Source of the DNA: Ewingella allii
GTDB taxonomy: Bacteria; Pseudomonadota; Gammaproteobacteria; Enterobacterales; Enterobacteriaceae
Direction of reading: 5' to 3'
Assembly (NCBI RefSeq): GCF_044430645.1
Contig: NZ_JAWUDN010000001.1
Span: 1,302,001-1,366,000 of the forward strand
DNA: 64,000 nucleotides
Both the position numbers and the translations under genes were made by a program. Below the pieces are notes generated by a model. That model was not told the DNA's origin. It saw only the letters and a list, made by a program, of their open reading frames with translations, and made no database searches. Below are positions 51,880 to 61,500 of the stretch, piece after piece (position 1 is the first letter of the stretch; each line of letters begins with the position of its first letter).

Positions 51880-54204
51880 ATGAAAATCAGTGATGGTAAC
51901 TGGTTAATTCAAGAGGGACTGGTCCTAACCCATCCACTGTATGTGTCGGACGTCCAGTTTTCTGATCAAGAAATGACAGTATATGCCGCGCCGAGAGAAG
52001 CCAGTGAGCGAGCCAACCAGCTTGATACGTCGCTCTTTACGCTGCGTTTCTTCTCCCCGCAGCATGGCGTCATTGGGGTACGAATTACCCATTTTGATGG
52101 CGGTTTGGATCTCGGCCCGCAGTATCCGCTCAACGTCGAAACTCAGCACGACGTCAGGTTCGAAAACGGTGAGGAATATTGCGCGCTGCACAGCGGCGAC
52201 CTCAGCGTGCGCGTGACCAAAGGCCCGCACTGGTCGCTGGACTTTCTGCGGCACGGCAAGCGCATCACCGGCAGCGTAGCCAAATCCAATGGCTATGTGC
52301 AGAACAACCGTGATGGCAAAAACTACATTATGGAGCGTCTGGATTTAGGCGTCGGCGAAACTGTCTATGGTCTGGGAGAACGCTTTACCGCACTGGTAAA
52401 GAATGGCCAGACGGTAGAAACCTGGAACCGCGATGGCGGCACAAGTACCGAGCAAGCCTACAAAAACATTCCCTTTTACCTCACTAATCGCGGATATGGC
52501 GTGCTGGTGAACCACCCTGAAGCCGTCTCCTTTGAAGTCGCCTCCGAGAAAGTGTCGAAGGTGCAGTTCAGCGTGGAAAGCGAATACCTTGAATACCTGG
52601 TCATTGACGGTCCGACGCCCAAAAAAGTGTTAGACCGATATACTCGGCTCACCGGCCGACCAGCACTGCCTCCCGCCTGGTCATTCGGCTTATGGCTGAC
52701 CACTTCGTTTACCACGAACTATAACGAAGAGACGGTGAATCGCTTTATTGACGGCATGGCTGAGCGTAACTTGCCGCTACACGTTTTCCATTTTGACTGC
52801 TTCTGGATGAAAGCCTTCCAATGGTGTGATTTTGAGTGGGATCCGCAAGTGTTCCCGGACCCACAGGGCATGCTCCGCCGGCTTAAAAATAAAGGATTAA
52901 AAATCTGCGTATGGATTAATCCCTATATCGGGCAGAAATCTCCTTTGTTTAAAGAAGGCAAAGAACGCGGCTATTTATTAAAACGCCCGGATGGAAGCGT
53001 GTGGCAATGGGACAAATGGCAGCCTGGTCAAGCCATTGTTGATTTCACGAACCCACAGGCTTGCACATGGTATGCCGATCATCTAAAACGGCTCATCGAC
53101 ATGGGCGTTGACTGCTTCAAAACTGACTTTGGCGAGCGAATTCCTACGGACGTGGTGTGGCATGACGGCTGTGATCCGCAGAAAATGCACAACCACTATG
53201 CGTTTGTTTACAACCAACTGGTCTACGAAACATTACAAGACATGCTGGGCGCGTCGGAAGCCGTGCTTTTTGCGCGTTCAGCCTCGGTAGGAGCGCAGCA
53301 ATTCCCTGTTCACTGGGGCGGCGACTGTTACGCCACCTATGAATCAATGGCAGAAAGTTTACGCGGAGGGCTATCCATCGGCCTGTCCGGCTTTGGTTTC
53401 TGGAGTCATGACGTCGGCGGCTTTGAAAACACGGCTCCTGCACATATCTATAAGCGCTGGTGCGCCTTTGGCCTGCTGTCGAGCCATAGCCGGTTGCATG
53501 GCAGTAAGTCTTATCGGGTTCCCTGGGTTTATGATGAAGAGGCCTGCGACGTCTTGCGCCTGTTTACCGAACTCAAATGCAGACTGATGCCCTACCTTTA
53601 TCCTGCCTCCACTCAGGCAGCAAACAATGGAACGCCAGTAATGCGCGCCATGATGCTTGAGTTCCCTGAGGATCCGGCCTGTGACTATCTCGATCGCCAA
53701 TATATGCTCGGCGATGACTTGCTGGTCGCCCCGGTATTTAGTGAACAAGGAGAGGTTGATTTCTATCTGCCTTCGGGCCGCTGGACCCACTTGCTCTCTA
53801 ACCAAGTGGCAGAAGGTAACCGCTGGCATCACCAGCAGCACGGCTTTGACAGCCTGCCGCTCTATGTGCGGCCTAATACGCTGCTGGCGTTAGGCAGTAA
53901 TAATCAGAAGCCAGATTATGACTATAGCGTTGCGCCAGAATTCCACCTTTTCGAGCTGGATGAAGGTCACACCGCCGAAAGCAAGCTGACCGATTTGCAC
54001 GGCAATACGATTTTCACCCTCACGGCGACCCGCTCAGGCGAGCAGATAATCTTTACCGCTGAGGGTGAAGCTACAGACTGGAGTCTCTGTCTGCGTAATG
54101 TTCACAAGATTAGCTATGTTGAAAACTTCGCAACCAGCGAAAGTGATAAAGGCATCCTTTTTAAGCCGACAGAAAGTAATGCACCCTTGAGTATCAGGCT
54201 GTAA
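51880..54204 (+). CDS. yicI: Alpha-xylosidase YicI (GH31)
   Basis: 774 residues, cytoplasmic GH31 enzyme that releases xylose from alpha-xylosides such as isoprimeverose. The nucleophile is D416 (KTDFGERI) and the acid/base is D482 (HWGGDC), the same positions as in E. coli YicI. An N-terminal beta-sandwich precedes the (beta/alpha)8 barrel. An AAGGAGAG box precedes the ATG. Forms a two-gene unit with yicJ. Confidence 0.95.
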   Translation: MKISDGNWLIQEGLVLTHPLYVSDVQFSDQEMTVYAAPREASERANQLDTSLFTLRFFSPQHGVIGVRITHFDGGLDLGPQYPLNVETQHDVRFENGEEYCALHSGDLSVRVTKGPHWSLDFLRHGKRITGSVAKSNGYVQNNRDGKNYIMERLDLGVGETVYGLGERFTALVKNGQTVETWNRDGGTSTEQAYKNIPFYLTNRGYGVLVNHPEAVSFEVASEKVSKVQFSVESEYLEYLVIDGPTPKKVLDRYTRLTGRPALPPAWSFGLWLTTSFTTNYNEETVNRFIDGMAERNLPLHVFHFDCFWMKAFQWCDFEWDPQVFPDPQGMLRRLKNKGLKICVWINPYIGQKSPLFKEGKERGYLLKRPDGSVWQWDKWQPGQAIVDFTNPQACTWYADHLKRLIDMGVDCFKTDFGERIPTDVVWHDGCDPQKMHNHYAFVYNQLVYETLQDMLGASEAVLFARSASVGAQQFPVHWGGDCYATYESMAESLRGGLSIGLSGFGFWSHDVGGFENTAPAHIYKRWCAFGLLSSHSRLHGSKSYRVPWVYDEEACDVLRLFTELKCRLMPYLYPASTQAANNGTPVMRAMMLEFPEDPACDYLDRQYMLGDDLLVAPVFSEQGEVDFYLPSGRWTHLLSNQVAEGNRWHHQQHGFDSLPLYVRPNTLLALGSNNQKPDYDYSVAPEFHLFELDEGHTAESKLTDLHGNTIFTLTATRSGEQIIFTAEGEATDWSLCLRNVHKISYVENFATSESDKGILFKPTESNAPLSIRL

Positions 54205-54224
54205 AAACCTGCATTAGAAGAACA

Positions 54225-54270
54225 GGAAGATAATTTTTTCGATAAATGATCGTTGCAAGGATTATCTTCC
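54225..54270 (+). terminator. Inverted repeat after yicI
   Basis: GGAAGATAAT (54225-54234) pairs with ATTATCTTCC (54261-54270) over a 26-nt loop. There is no T-run after the stem, so it is a weak terminator or an mRNA-stabilising hairpin. Confidence 0.35.
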
Positions 54271-54428
54271 GCCACCCACTTCTTAGTCACCCCATATATA
54301 GTGCATAGACTGCTGTCATTAATAACAGGAAAGCAGATTTTAAGTTCTCTAAATGATTTAACTTCGCTAATACTTCTCTCATCGATTTATTCTCTTGTGC
54401 ATCATTGATTATTTTTGAGGAATATCCC

Positions 54429-55853
54429 ATGAGAAAAGTATTGACCACTTTGCCCTGCTTATTCGGGCTAGCGGCTTTCCTCCCCGTGCCTGCTCTGGCG
54501 GCAGATTCTCAAATCGACGTTGATTGTAGTTTTAGCCATATGAAATCTGACGATCCGATTTTAATGTTCGGCAAACCTGGTATGGCGATGTCCCATGATT
54601 TTTTTGGCAATCGCTCTACTAACGCCTTTTCCACCGCCGATACCCTATTAACCAAGTCAGGCACGACTTGCAACAACGCGGCGGACAGCACCGCCTATTG
54701 GGTTCCCACCATGAAACTCCCCAATGGTGAGATCGTCCATCCGTCCTATATGAAGAACTACTATCAGGCCAATGATGTTATTAACAACCCGCTAACCCCC
54801 TATCCACACGGGCTGCAACTCTTAGCCGGTGACCACGATGGTACCGGCCCAAATCCGCATATTACTTTCTTATGTGCCAACGGTACTGGATACACCAACA
54901 AGGCAGACCAAATCTGCGGGCTGAGATCTGCCGGTGACGCCGTGCAATTAAATATCGGCATTGCTTTCCCCAACTGTTGGGATGGAAAAAATCTCAAAGC
55001 GGGCGCCGGCGTCATTAACGCAACTTATAGTACTAATAATCAATGCCCGACGGATTATCCGGTGAAACTCGCCACCGTCAATATGAACATCGCCTACGTC
55101 TTGCCACAAATTACTTCTCTGGATGTGAGTAAAATAGAGTTATCGATGGATCCTACAATAGTTGATGGCGTATTAACGCCTCGCTGGGGCAGCCCTTATA
55201 CAGCTCACGGTGATTTTATGAATGCATGGACAGACCAAGCCGCAACATTCATGACCGAACGCTGTATGAATTATAAGATGGATTGTGGAAAGAATATTCC
55301 ATATAGCTATACCGACGTGATTGAAGATACCTATATTAGTAATTTGGAAGATAGTGATAAAAACTTTAATGACCAAACTACTATGTTAATTCAAGACAAC
55401 TGGAACCCTCCGGGTCGGGATGTGAATAAACAGAGCATGGCATTATTAAAATTCACTATTCCGCCACTCCCGAGCAATATGGAGGATTATCCGGGCGTAA
55501 CCTTTACCTATAAAATTCGCGTCTGGGATGGCAATACCACCGACTCCGCAGTCAGAAATATCTTCTTCTATCCGACGGATCCTAATGCCTGGAGTGAAAA
55601 GAGCGTGACGTGGAACACTCGACCACCATTCAATTACACCGCCGATGGCAGTATGCAGCTAAACAATAACCAGCAGTTCCGTTATGTGACCGTAGACAAA
55701 CCCGTCAGGGCCGCACTGGCGGCAGGTAAAACTGAAATTTCCTACATCGTAGGCGGTGAACGTCAGGGGAGAGTCATTTCGATGAGTAGCAAAGAAGGTG
55801 GGAAAAACGCCACATTAATGCTTGTCGGATATCAGGAAGTCAAAGAGCCATAA
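54429..55853 (+). CDS. Secreted DUF1996 protein with DNRLRE/CBM96-like C-terminus
   Basis: 474 residues from the ATG at 54429 with a GAGGAA box. It has a Sec signal peptide (LFGLAAFLPVPALA, cleavage at about residue 24). Residues ~25-275 have the DUF1996 pattern, with paired cysteines and motifs such as YWVPTMKLPNGE, GLQLLAGDH and FPNCWDGKNL. The C-terminal ~170 residues look like a DNRLRE/CBM96-type beta-sandwich (SMALLKFTIPPLP, then WSEKSVTWNTRP). DUF1996 is best known from fungi and actinobacteria; its function is unknown. Its position between yicI and xylR suggests a link to plant polysaccharides, which is inference. Confidence 0.7.
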   Translation: MRKVLTTLPCLFGLAAFLPVPALAADSQIDVDCSFSHMKSDDPILMFGKPGMAMSHDFFGNRSTNAFSTADTLLTKSGTTCNNAADSTAYWVPTMKLPNGEIVHPSYMKNYYQANDVINNPLTPYPHGLQLLAGDHDGTGPNPHITFLCANGTGYTNKADQICGLRSAGDAVQLNIGIAFPNCWDGKNLKAGAGVINATYSTNNQCPTDYPVKLATVNMNIAYVLPQITSLDVSKIELSMDPTIVDGVLTPRWGSPYTAHGDFMNAWTDQAATFMTERCMNYKMDCGKNIPYSYTDVIEDTYISNLEDSDKNFNDQTTMLIQDNWNPPGRDVNKQSMALLKFTIPPLPSNMEDYPGVTFTYKIRVWDGNTTDSAVRNIFFYPTDPNAWSEKSVTWNTRPPFNYTADGSMQLNNNQQFRYVTVDKPVRAALAAGKTEISYIVGGERQGRVISMSSKEGGKNATLMLVGYQEVKEP

Positions 55854-55887
55854 AAGGCCTGAGATTGATCAAGTTGTGATTTATGTT

Positions 55888-55912
55888 GCCCCCGGTGCCC
55901 GGGGGCTTTTTT
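55888..55912. terminator. Terminator between DUF1996 gene and xylR
   Basis: GCCCCCGG (55888-55895), loop TGC, CCGGGGGC (55899-55906), then TTTTTT on the plus strand. The xylR stop follows at 55918 on the other strand. Confidence 0.88.
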
Positions 55913-55917
55913 ATGAC

Positions 55918-57096
55918 TCAATAAAGGACTTCACCATGCTTATCACGATACTCTTTCGGCGTCATGTCATAGCCTTTTTTGAATACCGAGTAGAAATACT
56001 GCAATGACGGATAGCCACACATTTGCGAGATCTCATTGATAGATATTGAGGTTGCCGCCAGCAAGTTCCGCGCCCTATCCAGCTTTTCATCATGAATAAT
56101 GCCATGAATAGTTTGGCCGGTTTCATCTTTAAAACGCTTTTCAAGGTTTGAGCGTGATATGCCAATTGCATCAAGCACCTGCTCAACCTTAATGCCTTTG
56201 CATGCGTGGTGGCGAATGTAATGCATAGCCTGGATCACGGCAGGGTCACGTAATGAACGAAAATCGGTAGAGCGGCGCGCCATCACTTTTACCGGCGGAA
56301 CCAAAATACGCTGCAACGGCAATTCTCGCTTATCCAGCAGTTGGTGAAGTAACTTGGCCGCCCGGTAGCCCATCTGCCGCGTGCCTTGCACCACGGATGA
56401 CAGCGCAACGCGCGACAGGTAACGGGTAAGCTCCTCATTATCTATGCCAATAACGCTCAGTTTTTCCGGCACCGCGATATCCAGATGTTCACACACCTGA
56501 AGCAGATGGCGAGCGCGTGCATCCGTCACGGCAATGATCCCCGTCTGCTGGGGCAAAGTTTGTATCCAGTCGGCCAGCCTGTTCTGCGCGTACTGCCAGT
56601 TCTCCGGCGCAGTTTCCATCCCTTGATAGACCACGCCCTGATATTGCTCTGCCGCAACCAGTTGGCGGAAGGCGTGTTCTCGCTCTTGCGCCCAGCGCTT
56701 GCCGCCGCTGCCGGGTAAGCCATAGAAGGCGAAACGGTTTATACCCTTCTCTTTCAAGTGCATAAACGCGGCTTCCACCAGCGCATAGTTGTCAGTCGCA
56801 ATGTAGTGTACGGGGGGATAATCCTCCGCGCGGTGATAAGAACCGCCCACGCCCACCGTCGGCACATTGAGATTGTGCAGCATGTGCTCTATTTCACGAT
56901 CGTCAAAATCGGCAATAACGCCATCACCCAGCCAATCTTTGATGTTATCGATACGACAACGGAAATCTTCTTCAATAAAGATATCCCAATCACACTGTGA
57001 CGCCTGTAAATACTCGCCGACGCCTTCGACCACCTGCCGGTCATAGACTTTATTAGCGTTGAATAGCAGTGTTATGCGAAAGCGCTTATCAAACAT
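55918..57096 (-). CDS. xylR: Xylose operon activator XylR
   Basis: 392 residues, the same as E. coli XylR. The N-terminal two thirds form a LacI/GalR-like periplasmic-binding fold that senses D-xylose (RITLLFNANKVYDRQVVEGVGEYLQAS). The C-terminal AraC domain has two HTH motifs (about 290-385; VLDAIGISRSNLEKRF and ISQMCGYPSLQYFYSVFKK). With xylose it activates xylAB and xylFGH. It lies downstream of xylH on the same strand. Confidence 0.96.
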   Translation of the reverse strand: MFDKRFRITLLFNANKVYDRQVVEGVGEYLQASQCDWDIFIEEDFRCRIDNIKDWLGDGVIADFDDREIEHMLHNLNVPTVGVGGSYHRAEDYPPVHYIATDNYALVEAAFMHLKEKGINRFAFYGLPGSGGKRWAQEREHAFRQLVAAEQYQGVVYQGMETAPENWQYAQNRLADWIQTLPQQTGIIAVTDARARHLLQVCEHLDIAVPEKLSVIGIDNEELTRYLSRVALSSVVQGTRQMGYRAAKLLHQLLDKRELPLQRILVPPVKVMARRSTDFRSLRDPAVIQAMHYIRHHACKGIKVEQVLDAIGISRSNLEKRFKDETGQTIHGIIHDEKLDRARNLLAATSISINEISQMCGYPSLQYFYSVFKKGYDMTPKEYRDKHGEVLY

Positions 57097-57285
57097 GCCG
57101 TTTCCATCTCAGCGAAAGATAGTTAAGAAAGTGCCCCAGCGTTTAGAAACAGATGGGGCGCAGTGAGTTAGCTCAATAACATGACCGCGGCAAATCCGCG
57201 CCTTCGGCGTGAGAATTTGTGATGTTTACTGGATTTAATCGCCATTTGTCCCCTTTCGGATAAGCCGCCTCGTGAATAAGTCTCT

Positions 57286-58473
57286 TTATGCGCGCCGCTT
57301 GGTGGCCGAGTCCATCCATACTGCCAGCAGTAGAATCGCGCCCTTGACGATATATTGCCAGAAGGTGGGAACATCCAGCATGCTCATGCCATTATCCAGT
57401 GAAGCCATAATGAAAGCTCCCATCACTGCCCCCGCGACGCTGCCCACCCCGCCAGCCAAGCTGGTTCCGCCAATAACGCAGGCAGCAATGGCATCCAGTT
57501 CGGCAATGTTACCCGCCGAAGGTGAACCCGCGCCAAGGCGTGAACTGAGAATCAAACCGGCAATCGCCACCATCAGGCCATTAATAGCAAAGACCGCCAT
57601 CTTGCTGCGCTCAACATTAACGCCGGAGAGTCGTGCAGCATCGATATTGCCACCGATAGCATAAATTCGCCGCCCAAAGGCCGTGCGCGAAGCCATAAAC
57701 ATCCCGCCCAGCATCAGCGCGACCAGAATCAACACCGGGGTCGGCACGCCACGATATTCATTCAACAGTAAGACTGCGCCCAGAGCGATCACCGCCGTCA
57801 GTGCCTGTCGGGTAACATCGTTTTTCGCCGCTGTCACCGGCAAACCGAGCGCTACCCGCTGATTACGCTTACGCCACTGAAAACCAATAAACAGCACCAG
57901 TGCCACCACGCCAACCCCAAAACCCAAGCCATTTGACAGATAGCTTTGACCAATCAGCGACATTTGCGCCGTGGTCGGTGCTACCGTGGTCCCACTGGTG
58001 ATACCAATTAAGATGCCACGGAATGCCAGCATCCCCGCTAGCGTGACAATAAACGATGGGACTTTACGGTAGGCGACCCACCAGCCATTCCATGCCCCAA
58101 GCAGCAATCCCAGTAGTAGCGTGACGACAATGGTTAACGGCAACGGCCATCCCAGCCAGACATCAAAAATGGCCGCCACGCCGCCGAGTAAGCCCATCAT
58201 TGAGCCGACGGAGAGATCAATCTCCGCTGAGATAATGACGAACACCATTCCCACGGCCAAAATCCCGGTGATAGCCGTTTGGCGCAGCAGGTTGGAGATG
58301 TTACGTGAACTGATGTAGGCGCCATCGGTAGTGATTGAAAAGAACACAATAATCACCGCAATAGCGGCGAGCATGACATAGACCTGCAGGTTTATATTCT
58401 TAAGGCGATGCAGTGAAAACCCTGCTGATTGATTAGCCGTTTCGCCAGTGACTGGCGGGGATATTTTAGACAT
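57286..58473 (-). CDS. xylH: Xylose ABC transporter permease XylH
   Basis: 395 residues from the ATG at 58473 (MSKISPPVTG), which has an AAGGAG box; a GTG 9 nt upstream gives the longer frame. It has about ten membrane segments, with the family motifs AVGMVFVIISAEIDLSVGSMMGL and GGNIDAARLSGVNV. The channel works as a dimer with XylG. The start overlaps the xylG stop by 8 bp. Confidence 0.95.
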   Translation of the reverse strand: MSKISPPVTGETANQSAGFSLHRLKNINLQVYVMLAAIAVIIVFFSITTDGAYISSRNISNLLRQTAITGILAVGMVFVIISAEIDLSVGSMMGLLGGVAAIFDVWLGWPLPLTIVVTLLLGLLLGAWNGWWVAYRKVPSFIVTLAGMLAFRGILIGITSGTTVAPTTAQMSLIGQSYLSNGLGFGVGVVALVLFIGFQWRKRNQRVALGLPVTAAKNDVTRQALTAVIALGAVLLLNEYRGVPTPVLILVALMLGGMFMASRTAFGRRIYAIGGNIDAARLSGVNVERSKMAVFAINGLMVAIAGLILSSRLGAGSPSAGNIAELDAIAACVIGGTSLAGGVGSVAGAVMGAFIMASLDNGMSMLDVPTFWQYIVKGAILLLAVWMDSATKRRA

Positions 58474-60007
58474 TAACTTCACTCCTTAAGGCGGCTTCCA
58501 TCACTTGTTGCTGGGTCAAATTATGGTTATCCAGACAGGCCTTGCACTGGCCAAGATGCATCACCAGCACCCTGTCGCTTAACCCCAACACCTCTGGCAG
58601 TTCGGAAGAGATAACAATGATTGCCATACCCTCTGCCGCCAGTTGACCGATCAATTTATAAATCTCATGTTTTGCGCCGACATCGATACCGCGCGTCGGC
58701 TCATCGAGAATGAGGATTTTGGGTTTGAGTAACAGGCAGCGGGCCAAAATCGCTTTTTGCTGATTGCCGCCACTCAGACGACCAATTGCCAATTCGGAAG
58801 AGGAAGATTTGATGTTCAGTTGGCGCACCGACTGCCGGATGGTCTGCTGCTCATTGGCTTCGTGGATCACGCCGCCGCCGGTGAAATTATCCAGTGCCGC
58901 CAGAGTGATGTTGCTGCCTACCGCCATAACCGGCACGATGCCGTCGCGTTTGCGGTCTTCCGGCACCATGGCTAATCCCAGTCGCATCGCATCACGGCAG
59001 TTGTTGATGTGTGCAATCTTGCCGGCAATGGTCACTTCGCCCTGCCAGCGCCCCGGATAAACCCCAAATAGGCACTCCACAATTTCAGTACGTCCAGCCC
59101 CCACTAGCCCTGCAATGCCCAATACTTCTCCGGCATGCAGATGGAAACTGACGTTATCCACTCGCTTAATGTGACGGTTAATCGGATGCCAGGCAGTTAG
59201 CTGCGATACGCGCAGCACCTCTTTGCCAATCCGCCTCTGGCGCTCAGGGAAGAGTTCGGTCAACTCTCGGCCGACCATCATCGCAATAATCTCCTGCTCC
59301 GTGACTCCGGGTGCGTCCCGCGTGGCAATATGTTGCCCATCACGGATGACGCAAAGTCTGTCGGAGATTGACCGCACCTCATTCAGTTTGTGCGAAATAT
59401 AAATGCAAGCGATGTCGTGATTTCGTAAATCGCGGATGATATCTAATAAGATTTCCGTCTCACTCTCAGTGAGCGAGGCGGTTGGCTCATCCAGAACCAG
59501 CAGACGCACTTGCTTGTTGAGCGCCTTGGCAATTTCAACCAGTTGGCGCTGCCCAAGACCTAATTCCCCCACCAACGTATGAGGATCAATGTTTAATTTA
59601 ACCTGGGCTAACATCCGCCGACAGCGTAAATACATCTGGTCGGTATCGAGGAAGCCGAACTTGCCCCACTCGTTACCAAGGAACATATTTTCCAGCACGC
59701 TCATCTGCTTCACTAGCGCTAATTCCTGATGGATAATCGCGATGCCTTTCTGTTCTGTCTCACGAATGCCTTTGGCTAATAGCGGCTCGCCGGAGAAATA
59801 GATCTCTCCCTCATAGCTACCATAAGGATAAATACCGCATAGCACTTTCATTAAGGTTGATTTTCCGGAACCATTTTCCCCACAAAGAGAAAGCACTTCG
59901 CCGGCATCTAGCTTAAGACTAATATTATCGACGGCTTTAACCTGACCAAATTTTTTGGTGATGTGTCGCATTTCCAGCAGACAGCTTTTTTCCGATAATA
60001 CAGGCAT
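58466..60007 (-). CDS. xylG: Xylose ABC transporter ATPase XylG
   Basis: 513 residues with two fused ATPase domains. The first is canonical (GENGSGKST; LGLGQRQLVEIAKAL; LLVLDEPTASLTE). The second has a degenerate Walker A (GLVGAGRTE) with LSGGNQQKAILARCL and LILDEPTRGIDVG, typical of sugar importers of the RbsA/XylG type. Confidence 0.96.
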   Translation of the reverse strand: MPVLSEKSCLLEMRHITKKFGQVKAVDNISLKLDAGEVLSLCGENGSGKSTLMKVLCGIYPYGSYEGEIYFSGEPLLAKGIRETEQKGIAIIHQELALVKQMSVLENMFLGNEWGKFGFLDTDQMYLRCRRMLAQVKLNIDPHTLVGELGLGQRQLVEIAKALNKQVRLLVLDEPTASLTESETEILLDIIRDLRNHDIACIYISHKLNEVRSISDRLCVIRDGQHIATRDAPGVTEQEIIAMMVGRELTELFPERQRRIGKEVLRVSQLTAWHPINRHIKRVDNVSFHLHAGEVLGIAGLVGAGRTEIVECLFGVYPGRWQGEVTIAGKIAHINNCRDAMRLGLAMVPEDRKRDGIVPVMAVGSNITLAALDNFTGGGVIHEANEQQTIRQSVRQLNIKSSSSELAIGRLSGGNQQKAILARCLLLKPKILILDEPTRGIDVGAKHEIYKLIGQLAAEGMAIIVISSELPEVLGLSDRVLVMHLGQCKACLDNHNLTQQQVMEAALRSEVNV

Positions 60008-60022
60008 GAGTTACCTCGCATT

Positions 60023-60061
60023 GCTCGGACATTCAGACAGTAAAACCGTCGAATGCCGAGC
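60023..60061 (-). other. Intercistronic stem-loop between xylF and xylG
   Basis: GCTCGG plus CATTC (60023-60034, one bulged A) pairs with GAATG plus CCGAGC (60051-60061) over a 16-nt loop. There is no T-run. As after potF, such a stem after a binding-protein gene could stabilise its mRNA. Confidence 0.5.
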
Positions 60062-60096
60062 GAGTCCCATTGATGGCAAAAATCATTAACTCAATA

Positions 60097-61092
60097 TCAA
60101 TTAAGTTCCGACTTTTTATGGAAACCATCGGCAATCACGGTTGAGTCGATATTTTCTTTATCAACTTGAATAGGGGTTAACAAATAGGAAGGCACCTCTT
60201 TTTTGCCATTGTTTAAGGTGGCATTGGACGCCGGTTTCTCATCTTTGCCTAACTGAACGGCGATTTCAGCGGCCTTATCCGCTAACTTGGTGATAGGTTT
60301 ATAAACCGTCATAGTTTGCGTGCCGGCTTGAATACGTTTTATCGCGGCAAGGTCGGCATCTTGACCTGAAATCGCTACTTTACCTGCCAGCCCCTGGGCA
60401 GAAAGAGCCTGAATAGCACCGCCTGCCGTGGCATCGTTAGAGGCTACGACGGCATCAATTTTATTGTTATTGGCAGTCAATGCGTTTTCCATAATTTTCA
60501 GCGCGTTTTCCGGTAGCCATCCATCTGCCCACTGGTCGCCAACAACCTTAATTTTACCCTCTTTGATTAATGGATTAAGCACCTTCATCTGCCCTGCACG
60601 GAAGAGCTTGGCATTGTTATCGACAGGCGATCCTCCCATAAGGAAATAGTTACCTTGAGGCACGCGCTGGACCAGACTTTGTGCTTGCAGCTCGCCCACT
60701 TTTTCATTATCAAACGAAATATAAAAATCGATATCAGCATTATTGATCATGCGATCATAAGCCAGAACCTTGATCCCTTCTCGCTTCGCCTCGGCAATAA
60801 CATTACTCAACACTTCGCCGTTATAGGGAATAATCACTAAGACATCCACGCCGCGATTGATCATATTTTCAATCTGCGCCATCTGTGTTTCTTCATTACC
60901 ATTGGCCGATTGTACAAAAACATCCGCGCCCAATGTTTTCGCCTTGGCAACAAATATATCCCTATCTTTCTGCCAGCGTTCTAATCGTAAGTCATCGATA
61001 GCCATGCCAATTTTAATTTCTTTAGCGATACCAGCTTGGCTGATAAACAACATTGCGGCACAGGCTGTAAGTAAGATTTTTTTCATTTTCAT
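60097..61092 (-). CDS. xylF: D-xylose-binding periplasmic protein XylF
   Basis: 331 residues with a signal peptide (MKMKKILLTACAAMLFISQA, cleavage at about residue 23). The mature part matches XylF: KEIKIGMAIDDLRLERWQKDRDIF, then YDRMINNADIDFYISFDN and VVASNDATAGGAIQAL. It delivers xylose to XylGH. It is first in xylFGH, divergent from xylA. Confidence 0.96.
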   Translation of the reverse strand: MKMKKILLTACAAMLFISQAGIAKEIKIGMAIDDLRLERWQKDRDIFVAKAKTLGADVFVQSANGNEETQMAQIENMINRGVDVLVIIPYNGEVLSNVIAEAKREGIKVLAYDRMINNADIDFYISFDNEKVGELQAQSLVQRVPQGNYFLMGGSPVDNNAKLFRAGQMKVLNPLIKEGKIKVVGDQWADGWLPENALKIMENALTANNNKIDAVVASNDATAGGAIQALSAQGLAGKVAISGQDADLAAIKRIQAGTQTMTVYKPITKLADKAAEIAVQLGKDEKPASNATLNNGKKEVPSYLLTPIQVDKENIDSTVIADGFHKKSELN

Positions 61093-61500
61093 CTTCTAAG
61101 ACCTTTTTTATATCGAGGCTGAAAAGGAGAAGCTCTGGCTTAACCACCAAAGATTGCTCATCAATGAAGAGTTATTGTCGCCGTGGAATTGTTGTCTCTG
61201 CCCCTCACTTCGGCAATTGCAGATTTTAATCGTCGCGTTATGTTTTTTAGTTTCTTTCCGAATGTTTGATGGATGTCATAGTTTTATGGTAACGAGCTGC
61301 ACTTCGCTCAATTTATTTACGTGACATCACGTAACTCCTGAAAATAAATCGTCCCGCTCTGCTTATTTATGCGATCTACAGCACATTTAATAATTAAGTT
61401 AATTTGAGTGTGAAATAACGTAATTGTTAGCAAGGCGTTCAACTCCGAAGATTAAAACTCACTTCCCAGCCGATCTGGGCCAGTTTCCAAGGAGTTTTCA
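61093..61500. promoter_or_regulatory. xylF-xylA divergent control region
   Basis: 408 bp with no gene. A CRP-like site TGCGA-N6-GCACA lies at 61370-61385, matching the CRP consensus at most positions. About 20 bp on is GTGTGAAATAACGTAATTG (61408-61426), which closely resembles the xylA promoter region of E. coli as I recall it, with GTAATT in the -10 position. An 18-bp perfect palindrome TTACGTGACATCACGTAA sits at 61317-61334; its binder is unknown. XylR sites must lie here too, but I cannot define their edges. Confidence 0.6.

Noticed and set aside
61317..61334. CRP site at the xyl palindrome
   Set aside because: GTGA and TCAC are only 2 nt apart rather than 6; a better CRP match is at 61370-61385.
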